Origin: Nemertoderma westbladi
Lineage: Eukaryota; Xenacoelomorpha; Nemertodermatida; Nemertodermatidae
Length of the DNA: 30,215 nt
Assembly (NCBI GenBank): GCA_032718475.1
Contig: JAUCBJ010006089.1
Coordinates: forward strand, 1-30,215
Direction of reading: 5' to 3'
Shown here: positions 9,851-18,000 of the stretch, piece by piece
How positions within the stretch are numbered: position 1 is the first letter of the stretch
How the letters are laid out: every line of letters starts with the position of its first letter
Program-made: the position numbers and the translations under genes
The notes under the pieces: model-generated
Database searches by the model: none
Told to the model about the DNA's origin: nothing
What the model saw: only the letters and a program-made list of their open reading frames with translations

Positions 9851-10409
9851 CTTCGCTACTATACCCCTCTCTAGCCGACACATCAACCCTACTGCGGCTG
9901 GGTCTATTCACCCACGCCTCTCCCTCTGCTACTGTGTGGCCTACCAGGCCTACTCCGGGTTGGCTCAACCCCGCCACCTCCTGCCTACTAACTACGTGGC
10001 CTACCAGGCCGCCGTCGGCTCGACTCAGCCCCGCCACCTCCTGCCTACCAACTACGTGGCCTACCAGGCCGCCGTCGGGTCGACTCAACCCCGCCACCTC
10101 CTGCCTACTAACTACGTGGCCTACCAGGTCGCCGTCTGTCGGGTCATACACGTCCGACGCGTTCGCGTTAATAGCACCTATATTAGAAACGGAATTATTT
10201 TGTTCATTCGAAATAGAATCATTTGGATTATTTTGCGCGACTACACTATTTGAATTATTTTGTAAATTCGGGCTTGGATCATTATTTAAATTATTTGAGT
10301 TATTATTATTTTCTAAACTTAAATTATTATTCGGATTATTTTGCACGTTTAAATTGAAATTATTATTTAGACTATTTGTATTTAAATTCAAATTACTACT
10401 ACCAGGCAA
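9777..10409 (-). CDS. Gag-region ORF: Asn-rich segment and 20-aa tandem repeats
   Basis: 210 codons. Residues 1-80 are an Asn/Leu/Ser-rich low-complexity stretch (NLNLNTNSLNNN...). Residues about 90-160 are nearly four copies of a 20-aa repeat with core GLVGHVVSRQEVAGLSR, encoded by 60-bp tandem repeats at about 9925-10140. The end is Gly-rich where it crosses C tracts. No known domain. The frame is open upstream of the first Met (IAGNTLPGSSN), so it is probably part of a longer Gag-like protein whose frame is broken. Asn-rich, repeat-bearing segments are prone to self-association, but a role here is speculative. Confidence 0.45.
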   Translation of the reverse strand: MPGSSNLNLNTNSLNNNFNLNVQNNPNNNLSLENNNNSNNLNNDPSPNLQNNSNSVVAQNNPNDSISNEQNNSVSNIGAINANASDVYDPTDGDLVGHVVSRQEVAGLSRPDGGLVGHVVGRQEVAGLSRADGGLVGHVVSRQEVAGLSQPGVGLVGHTVAEGEAWVNRPSRSRVDVSAREGYSSEVKDSEVRCGEWGGGGGYGRPTTED

Positions 10410-10523
10410 AGTATTTCCTGCAATATAAGCTTGGTTAGGATTATCCGATACGGTACCATTAATATTAACGTCGTCTACGGTAGTATTATTATTACCCCCC
10501 CCGCCCGTACGGTCACACCAGTT

Positions 10524-10985
10524 TCATGTCTGTCGTGCGGTCCCTGTAAGTGGGGTATTAATAAATGTATCCACGGCCCTTGGCTCCTCGAAAATATTCG
10601 AGCCAGTCCCGCTCTCAGACGCCCCTATCCGCGCCAGTTCTAGTTCGCGCATGCGTCTAGCATTGTACTCTATAAGCTCGCTTTGCTGTCTTTCCAATTC
10701 TTTTCGCTCACGCTCCTCTCTTGCCATTCTCTCCCGATCCTCCCGTGCGTTCTGGTCGGCCAATTCCGCCTCTCTCTTAGCTCCCTCCCTTCGCCTCGCC
10801 TCACGCTCTCTACGCTCACTTTCTTCCCTCGCCTCACGCTCTTTGCGTTCATTTTCCTCTCTCGCCTCACGTTCCCTATGCGTTCCGCCTCACGCTCTTT
10901 GCGTTCCGCCTCACACTCTTTGCGTTCACTTTTCTCTCTCGCCACACGCTCCTCTTGTTCCTTCCTCCCTATTTCCTCACACTCT
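10524..10985 (-). pseudogene. Charged coiled-coil part of the Gag-like region, frameshifted
   Basis: On the minus strand nearly the whole stretch encodes Arg/Glu/Lys heptad-like repeats (KEREAERKEREAE, then REARE...ERMAREERERKELE), derived from a short DNA repeat (CGCCTCACGCTCTTTGCGTT). One frame covers about 10945-10880 and another takes over near 10880-10524, ending ...FINTPLTGTARQT. The switch lies where one repeat copy is altered (around GCATAGGGAACG), indicating an indel. It directly follows the 365-aa ORF, whose C-terminus is already coiled-coil-like, so both probably formed one protein. Confidence 0.5.
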
Positions 10986-12066
10986 CTAAGGCTTTTCGCG
11001 GCCCTTTCGGCCTCTCTCTAGTTTCTCTAATCAGTACCGCTTCCCTCTCTAGTTGCATTCTCCCCTCCTCTAACCGTCTATTTATCTCTCTCTGACCTTG
11101 CTCTATCAGGTCGAGATGGTACGTGGCATTTATCTCTCTCACCCGTCTTTCTTTTACGGAGGATGTAGCAGACTTATTGGTTACGACGGATTCCCTCCGC
11201 CTTCCCGACCTACTAACTTTCCCCCTCCTCCCAGAACTTCCCCCGACCGACGAGATCGAATCCTCGGGGTCAACCTCGGATTCGCCCTCATCAGGTCTCC
11301 TCCAACCCACTGATTTTATACCCTGGGCATCGACTAAGTATGGCCCTACGTACACTGCACTAGGTTGCATGCCCCTACACCGCCATAAATCACATAGTTC
11401 CTCGGCAACCCCTTTCGCTCTCTCCTTGGCCAGTTCTTTCTGCCCGAAACGCATTAGATAACTAAAATGTCTATCCGACTCACCTAGTCCTGTTGTTAAC
11501 TTCACCTCATCTATCTTCGCCCCCTCCTTGGCCTCCTTAAGTAGATTCCGGGTTGCGTTGTAGGCCCGTCGAAGTCGATCAGAAACCCCGACGTCCTCGT
11601 CGCCGACCTCTCCTCCGTCTCTCCGGGTCCGACATTGTACCGGCGGCCCCACCGTCGCCGTTCCGGTGGGCCGTCCGTCGCCCTCGGCCTGTGGCTGGCC
11701 AGCGACATCGGTACCGACATCTCCCTCATCTCTCCGGGTCCGGCGTTGTACCGTCGGCCCCACCGTCGCCGTTTCGGTGGGCCGCTCGTCGCCCTCGGCC
11801 TGTGGCTGGCCGGCGACATCGGTACGTCGACCCTCGTTCCGTGTCGACTCGTCTTCTTCTCCGTCCCTCTCGCCCTCTCCTTCTCTCAACTCGGTTCCTC
11901 CAGGTCCTCTCGGCTCGATCTCTGGCTCCAGACGGCCCCCTTCATCCTGATCTGCCGGATGATCCGTTACCGATGGGTCCGGCGTCGTGGGCCCGTACCG
12001 TCTGGTCACGGCCTCGCGAATCATTGGGTCTTCCTCCGGGGTCCGCGTTGGCGTAACGTCACTCAT
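10969..12066 (-). CDS. Gag-like first ORF of the retrotransposon
   Basis: 365 aa, starting about 40 nt inside the 5' LTR, the position of gag. Residues 1-75 are acidic and Pro-rich. Residues about 85-155 contain two copies of a 37-aa repeat (TDVAGQPQAEGD...), encoded by 111-bp direct repeats at about 11629-11830. Residues 160-255 are the least repetitive and could fold (SDRLRRAYNATRNLLKEAK...HFSYLMRFGQKELAKERAKGVAEEL). The C-terminus becomes a basic coiled coil. There is no CCHC box and I do not recognise a capsid fold. The Gag assignment is by position only. The frame ends at 10969 although coiled-coil coding continues in another frame, so the ORF is probably truncated. Confidence 0.5.
   Translation of the reverse strand: MSDVTPTRTPEEDPMIREAVTRRYGPTTPDPSVTDHPADQDEGGRLEPEIEPRGPGGTELREGEGERDGEEDESTRNEGRRTDVAGQPQAEGDERPTETATVGPTVQRRTRRDEGDVGTDVAGQPQAEGDGRPTGTATVGPPVQCRTRRDGGEVGDEDVGVSDRLRRAYNATRNLLKEAKEGAKIDEVKLTTGLGESDRHFSYLMRFGQKELAKERAKGVAEELCDLWRCRGMQPSAVYVGPYLVDAQGIKSVGWRRPDEGESEVDPEDSISSVGGSSGRRGKVSRSGRRRESVVTNKSATSSVKERRVREINATYHLDLIEQGQREINRRLEEGRMQLEREAVLIRETRERPKGPRKALESVRK
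11629..11830 (-). repeat. 111-bp tandem duplication in the Gag-like ORF
   Basis: Two in-frame copies (37 codons each) sharing CCACCGTCGCCGTT and GCCCTCGGCCTGTGGCTGGC, differing by a few substitutions. The length is a multiple of three, so the frame is kept. Confidence 0.85.
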
Positions 12067-12106
12067 CTTGTATCTTGTTTAACTAAGGCAGGTCGGATTC
12101 AATTAC

Positions 12107-12624
12107 TGTGACGTGATCCACAGAGGATCCCGGTTTATCCGGTTTTCGATGGTTATTGGTTATTCGAGAGTTATTGTTCGCTGTATAAAGTTCCCAGGTA
12201 TAATAGTATAGATATGAATGAGTTACATAAGTCCAATAGATAATGGTATAAAATGAGATAACGGTAGGTACAACGACGGTAATTGAAGTACCGGTTCTAC
12301 CCTAGCTAAACCGACCAACACAATGAGATAACTGAGATAACTGATTACTGTAAACTGGTTATATTGCACTGGTTGGCCTTGTTACTCTACCTAGCCGGTG
12401 CCACCCTCCCATTGGCTAATATCCCTGTTGGCGCCCTTTGGAGTGTTTCCCTTCACTCCAGCTATTCTCTCTCGGTCAGGGGTGTGGCCCCTGACCCTTA
12501 TTGTGTGTTTCTCCTTCGCATTTTATTGGGATGGCACGAGGTTGGGTAATCAACCTCGTGGCCCCCAATATTGCTTAACGGCTTACTTTATGGGTTTGTG
12601 TTAGCGGAATTGAATAAGCTAACA
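12107..12624 (-). repeat. Right LTR (5' LTR of the element)
   Basis: 518 bp, TGTGACG...AAGCTAACA, direct repeat of 913-1472 but 42 bp shorter because of indels in its first half. In the element's direction this LTR would carry the promoter. The sequence just inside (12106 leftward, minus strand GTAATTGAATCCGACCTGCC) lacks the usual TGG start of a tRNA primer site. Confidence 0.9.
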
Positions 12625-13078
12625 AACAGGCTTTTCCAGCAAGTAAGATATACGGTTGTGCGTTCCACTATACGCAAAGGCTATAAACGAGAAACCGATA
12701 AGATAGGACTCAAGGCGGTTTGCAAGATGGACTCAGACGAAGGACGAACCATAAAGTTATTGTTCAAACAAATCCGTACCCTCCCCTTTGTGCCAGACTG
12801 CCACCGTCTCAATTTCGCGAATACGCTAATCAACATGAACCTACCGTCTCAGCAACCACATAAAAAATTGTGTGCTGCAATTTCGAAACTACTTTGGATT
12901 TCTGGATGAGACCCGATGTTTTCCCTCTTTGGGGCCAATTTGGGAACAGGGGCCCACGGACCACCAACTACGTGGAAGGCTGGCACAACGGCCTCCATTC
13001 ACGCCATTCCAACCGCCCCCATCGCTGGGCGAATTTATTTTATTTCTGCAGAAAGCGCAAGGTGACGCACGAATATAG
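12625..13078 (+). pseudogene. MULE-type transposase remnant, downstream half
   Basis: Begins with a copy of AACAG, then continues the frame interrupted at 912: AFPASKIYGCAFHYTQ, matching the 'FP.A...GC.FH..Q' motif of MULE transposases. A stop and frame change follow near 12680, then KRETDKIGLKAV and IRTLPFVP. Another frame shift leads to FPLWGQFG...TTNYVEGWHN at about 12901-13000, matching the well-conserved 'TNN.VEGWHN.L' segment. At least two frame breaks make it a pseudogene. It is either a decayed transposon or a dead host copy. Terminal repeats of the element were not found. Confidence 0.7.
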
Positions 13079-13159
13079 GTGCTGTCAACAACGGAACCAT
13101 CGGTTCAGTCTCCCCAGTCCCCACAGCAACGCACTCGTGATATCCACCTCCTTGCATAG

Positions 13160-13249
13160 ATGGATCTATTTCAAGGCTTCATGCAGGTCAATCCTGTATT
13201 CTTCGACGACCTCCTCAACTACATTTCACGCATTGCAGATATACTGTAG
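13160..13249 (+). pseudogene. Possible PIF/Harbinger nuclease N-terminal scrap
   Basis: A short frame from ATG to TAG reads MDLFQGFMQVNPVFFDDLLN, which resembles the 'F..Y.RM....FD.LL..I' region near the N-terminus of Harbinger-type nucleases. The in-frame upstream residues (QRTRDIHLLA) fit loosely. It is only 29 codons, so chance similarity is quite possible. Confidence 0.3.
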
Positions 13250-13604
13250 GTGTCCTTCCCCAGCAGCTTGATTAACTAAGACTGTATAGACTGTAAGATT
13301 GTATATAGGCTAGAAGTGGCTTCGCGATGGACGAACTGGAACTACTGTACTACTGTTTGTCTACACTACAGTATATTATATTGGTACAGTTACTGTGCAT
13401 CAATAATTATTTTACAGTATATGGCATGTGAGTTCCTGTTTAAATAATAAATAATATTGAAAGGGTGTTAAAAAACTATTTTAAAATCAATTTACTTAGA
13501 CACTTTGTAAATATTATCTTAGCCTAATGCTGTGTCGGACTTTCGTCCTGGTGTTTCGGTCTTCGTCTTTATTTTTCGGACTTTCGTCCTATTCGGACCT
13601 TCGT
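13250..13604. repeat. Spacer ending in a TTCGGAC/TTCGTCC minisatellite
   Basis: The first part is AT-rich without a gene. From about 13535 the words TCGGACTTTCGTCCT and TTCGGTCTTCGTC recur. The same vocabulary resumes after the foldback at 14559-14615, so the foldback appears to have landed inside a small minisatellite. Confidence 0.6.
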
Positions 13605-14558
13605 TATGGGGCGCCGTTTGGGCCAAAAATAAAAAAAACATATTATATTAAAAAGTTATAATGGTATGTTTTTTTATCTTGCCGTTTGGGCCAAAAGTTG
13701 TAATGGTATGTTTTTTTATCTTGCCGTTTGGGCCAAAAGTTGTAATGGTATGTTTTTTTATCTTGCCGTTTGGGCCAAAAGTTGTAATGGTATGTTTTTT
13801 TATCTTGCCGTTTGGGCCAAAAATAGCTGAGAGGGAAATTTGAATTATCACTTTCTATATACTGTATTTATAGCAATTGCAATTATCATCATACCTGTGA
13901 GCCTGTCTGCCTATACATGATTGTGGATTGTATTTACACACGGCAGCACGGTACCGTATCGCTGTAGGAGTGGACTTTAGGCTTACCTCCCGCTGTATGG
14001 GCCTTGGCCTACCGGTACTCATATACTGTCACTGCGTAATGCTGTAATGTAGCGTTAGGCTGTTAGGTACAAATGACATTCTGACATTAATGCCTCAGTA
14101 TTGCAGTATTGTGGACCACAAGATGTAGGCCTATCACAAGCACAATGTGTAATGCTACAGGGCCTAAAGTATACTGATTTGTACCTAACAGCCTAACGCA
14201 TTACAGCATTACCCAGTGACAGTATATGAGTACTGGTAGGCCAAGGCCCATACAGCCATACAGCGGGAGGTAAGCCTAAAGTCCACTCCTACAGCGATAC
14301 GGTACACCGTGTGTAAATACAATCCACAATCATGTATAGGCAGACAGGCTCACAGGTATGATGATAATTGCAATTGCTAAATACAGTATATAGAAAGTGA
14401 TAATTCAAATTTCCCTCTCAGCTATTTTTGGCCCAAACGGCAAGATAAAAAAACATACCATTACAACTTTTGGCCCAAACGGCAAGATAAAAAACATACC
14501 ATTATAACTTTTTAATATAATATGTTTTTTTTATTTTTGGCCCAAACGGCGCCCCATA
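13605..14558. mobile_element. Foldback (long inverted repeat) element, ~950 bp
   Basis: Left arm from TATGGGGCGCC at 13605 to about 14070 and right arm from about 14185 to GGCGCCCCATA at 14558 are near-perfect reverse complements around a ~110-bp spacer. Examples are the pairs GAGAGGGAAATTTGAATTAT / ATAATTCAAATTTCCCTCTC and GTGGACTTTAGGCTTACC / GGTAAGCCTAAAGTCCAC. CTTCGT flanks both ends (13599-13604 and 14559-14564), a candidate 6-bp target duplication, though the surrounding repeats contain that word too. No coding capacity, so non-autonomous. Superfamily unknown. Confidence 0.85.
13653..13822. repeat. 42-bp tandem repeat in the left foldback arm
   Basis: About four copies of a 42-bp unit with core ATCTTGCCGTTTGGGCCAAAA. 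The right arm carries only two inverted copies (about 14425-14510), so copy number changed after, or independently of, arm duplication. Confidence 0.9.
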
Positions 14559-14778
14559 CTTCGTCCTATTCGGACGTTTGTCCCATTCGTCCCATTCGGA
14601 CCTTCGTCCTGGAACCGCGCAGTCAGGCAGTAGCGGGGCTGCTGAGTCTGTGTAGGTTAACAGCTGATCTCTGATCTGATACCGGTAGCGTCTCCCGTTA
14701 AACACAAACATCTGACTGTCTGACAGTCTGATCGTCAACTAATTTATAACCGTATTCTTATAAGAGGACAAAGGGATA
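14559..14778 (+). promoter_or_regulatory. Presumed LTN1 promoter and 5' UTR
   Basis: Only 220 bp separate the foldback from the LTN1 start codon, so the core promoter must lie here, inside the foldback, or further upstream with an unseen 5' exon. I see no TATA box at a convincing distance. A short inverted repeat (GACTG TCTGA CAGTC) lies around 14715-14730. The call is by position only. Confidence 0.35.
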
Positions 14779-15058
14779 ATGCCTACCGGAAAATCGAAAG
14801 GTCCCACTACAACCCAAAGAACCAAAGGCAATGTGAAGCCTTCTAGTAGTGCTAAAGCCGCTGGTATATTAGTAAAGGAAGGAATGGATACACAAACTAT
14901 GCTTAAGTTTTCAACATCCCATGAGGATGAAGGAGTTGCTGATACCGAAATGAACGTGGTTCTACGGAAAATCCAGAAGAAAGACAAACTTACGAGACTA
15001 AAAGCGCTGAAGGAATTTATCGGACTTTGTGAACAGAAATCCGTGGATATTATTAAGG
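14779..15058 (+). CDS. LTN1: LTN1 coding exon 1
   Basis: Encodes residues 1-93 plus one base. It ends at a strong donor (AAGG|GTAAGT). It contains the conserved basic N-terminal motif and the start of the N-terminal domain. It could be preceded by an untranslated exon that I cannot identify. Confidence 0.9.
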
Positions 15059-18000
15059 GTAAGTAGGCCTAATTTTTATCACCCCATCCCCATGCCATAG
15101 TACAGTAGTAGCAGCAAGCAGACCGACATGATACAAACAATTCAGATTACAATGATAAAGAGAGGGGTAACAGACGTTTCGGTCTAAGACGTTTTGGCCT
15201 AGGACGTTTCGGCCCAATGAGTTAAATAGAAGATTTGCTTGTCGGACGTTTTGGCCCAAAGATTCACTTTACTCCCTTAAATAAGTAATTCAAATATAAA
15301 GTTTAGTCTACACAATGTAATATGTAGAAGATTATATGCATATAATTTTAATACATTTAACTGTTAATTATAATACACCTTAATTAATTTAAATAGGACT
15401 AATGTTTAACCTCCAATCGCTATTATACATAGATTATCGCCTGTCCCAGAATGTGATATACTGTTATACATGTAGAACCTGACGCAGATAAATTGACATC
15501 AGTAGTTAAGTTATACAATGTTTATTTGCAGAAGCTTCTGTATACTGTACATACTCATATATAGTATAAAAAACGAAGATTATTTGCAACATACAGTACT
15601 AAATTAATGCGGGATATTGTTTGTCTTACTGTTAATTTTGTGCTATTCTCCCTTCGCGTTCAAGAGCAAGACGTTCCGACGTTCGAACATATGTGATAAG
15701 CAAGATATCAGATAGGCCCTATCGCCTGTTCTAGAATTGCTACCGGTATGCGAAATACCAGTGCTAGTTTACAGTCTTCCAATCGTTAATATTGTCTTTA
15801 TTGTTACAAAATTAAATCAATTACTTTATTAAGTTATTCTACTATTTTTAAATATATGTCATCCTCATCATCACTTCTTACAAAGCAAATATAAACCAAA
15901 CATGATTTTAAGAATAAGTTGTTCAATATATTTGTTTTGAAGTTTTTACGTTACTAGAACAATTGTTACATAGTAGGAACTCTGATCACCTATTCTAAAG
16001 TAGTCAAGATAGACATATTGTTTATTTAATTTTGTAATAAAGGTAAATTAAATAGCCTTTTCATAAGAGATATTTCATTAAGACTTAACAACACTTAGTA
16101 TTGTTTGTATGTTATTGTGAAATAAGTCTAAAATTTTAATGAATAATTATTATCATATAATAAAACAACTTGGCCTTTTCGTTCAGTTGCAGTCATGGGC
16201 CGAAACGTCCGGACCGAATCGTCCGGACCGAATCGTCCGGACCGAATCGTCCGGGCCGAAACGTCCGGACCGAATCGTCCGCGCCGAATCGTCCGGGCCG
16301 AAACGTCCGGGCCGAAACGTCCTAGGCCGAAACGTCTGTATACCTAAAGAGAGAATGACTCTTAATTGCAGGATGCTGCACCACTGCTGCATTGCTGTAG
16401 GTTAGGTTGTTGGGTTGGTTGCACTGTTCTCTACGAGTTGATCTTTCTCACATTTAATTCAGGTTGTATGTGTTTATGGCTGCGCGCTTATCCCCATCTA
16501 ATTTACGACTGCGACCGGCGCGTTAGGGAACTAACCCACCAGACTAACGGAATTCTAGCATCACAACTGGGGAAACATTTAGCTCCTTACCTAAAGTGAG
16601 TCGAGTACTGGTATCTTACTTACTAAACTTGTGATGACGATATGTTTTGTATCCACGAGTCTGAATTGTTTATTACTATTTATTTCTCTCCACGTAGGTC
16701 AGTGGTTCCCTATTGGTTGCTAGGGAGGAGGGATCCCTACCAACCAGCGGCCTCAACCGCCACCAACACGTTCATTAAGTGCTTCCCCGGCTCTTCCAAA
16801 GAACGCCAAGTAACGCGGCACTGCAGACAACAGATAATCGATGCGCTTAGATACAATCTATTCGAGACAACGGCGAAAAGTTTATCCAAGAACGACAACC
16901 TGCCAACCGAGGAAGCCGAGGATAAACACATCCGGATGGTGCAGACGGCCATGGGGGTAATGTGTGACGTCATGGATAACCATGACGACACAACCGCTGA
17001 CGTAGTCAGCGATATACTAGAGATTATAGCCGAGCCCAACATGGATAAATTCCTAAACACAAAAGAAAGTTTAATTTCTATTTCCTTCAACCATTTGATT
17101 GTCAGTCTATCTTCCCTTCTGCGACTCAACCCGGAGGTTTCCTTCCCTTCCTCGTTCCCTTCCCTTTTCCCCCGCTATCTCTTCCCCCGTATTGACCCCC
17201 CCACCGACCCCGCCACCTTCCCCTCCCTCTGGGCCGCCCTACTCGCCTTCCTCCGATGGCGTCCGGTTGCCCCGGATACCGATGTACTCCGACCAATCAC
17301 GGCGCTGCTCTCCGGCGACTCGCGTCTCGACTGTCTCCCTGTGTGCGATGCGTTACCGGATCTAGTCACCGCGTTACCCGCCCGTTACCGCACCCAGCGG
17401 TGTCTCCTCCCGTTACTCCTCGCTCTATCCTCCCATCTCGCCCCCCGGAAGCGATTTTCTCCGACTTTCCGACTCGCTCGCTCCTCCCTGTCTCTCCTCC
17501 CCCCCTCGGAGGTCGCCAATACGACTAGATCTGTTCTAGAATCCGCCGTGTTTCCATCGTTACGCTCTATATTCCTCGGCCCAACCCCAACCCACGCCGA
17601 ACTCTACCGTTGCGTTACAGAATTCCGGAATTTCGTTACGTTTATCGTTACCGACTCCGTCGCTACAACGGAATCACAATTCTTCTGGTCCGAATTCGCT
17701 GTTACCATAGAAACAACTCTCTCCGCCTCCAATGACGAACCCAAGGTAATTATACTTCTCCTTGTAGCCTCAGTTACTTACAGAATTAAACCCCGACATG
17801 TAACTTTACACGGAACACAAACGGTATTGGTAACGGCTATGCGTTTCCTTTATATTTCTCTATTGAATAAAAGTAAAACTATAGGACCTCTGAGAAATGG
17901 TGATATTGTATTAATCAAGGGGCGGCCGTTTATCGGAATCTTTGTCGCCCGAATTACAATTCGCAGGGTCTTTTTTTCAAAAATTTTACTGTTAAAAGTT

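Larger units (their letters stand above)
913..12624 (-). mobile_element. BEL/Pao-type LTR retrotransposon, ~11.7 kb
   Basis: A nearly complete LTR element reading leftward. Both LTRs start TGTGACG and end AAGCTAACA and are flanked by the 5-bp repeat AACAG. A purine tract (on the minus strand) touches the inner edge of the left LTR, which fixes the orientation. The pol ORF has the domain order and YVDD motif of BEL/Pao. The element is longer than most BEL/Pao elements because of an extra 869-aa ORF after pol and long repeat-rich segments. I see no canonical TGG-type primer-binding site inside the right LTR and no aspartic protease. Frame breaks in the Gag-like region and an altered integrase site suggest this copy is no longer autonomous. 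It interrupts a MULE transposase remnant. Confidence 0.9.
15059..16462 (+). other. LTN1 intron 1
   Basis: 1,404 bp, GTAAGT...TTCAG, phase 1. Most of it is the DNA element at 15171-16338. The rest is AT-rich without a gene. Confidence 0.85.

Noticed and set aside
12080-12106. tRNA primer-binding site for the retrotransposon
   Set aside because: The sequence next to the 5' LTR does not begin with TGG or show a convincing tRNA 3'-end complement, so I did not annotate one.
13648-13851. Open frames on both strands with a repeated 14-residue peptide
   Set aside because: A by-product of a 42-bp tandem repeat, whose length is divisible by three. It belongs to the foldback arm.
16183-16405. Arg/Pro/Asp-rich frames over the 14-bp repeats
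   Set aside because: Translation of a minisatellite at an element end, inside LTN1 intron 1.
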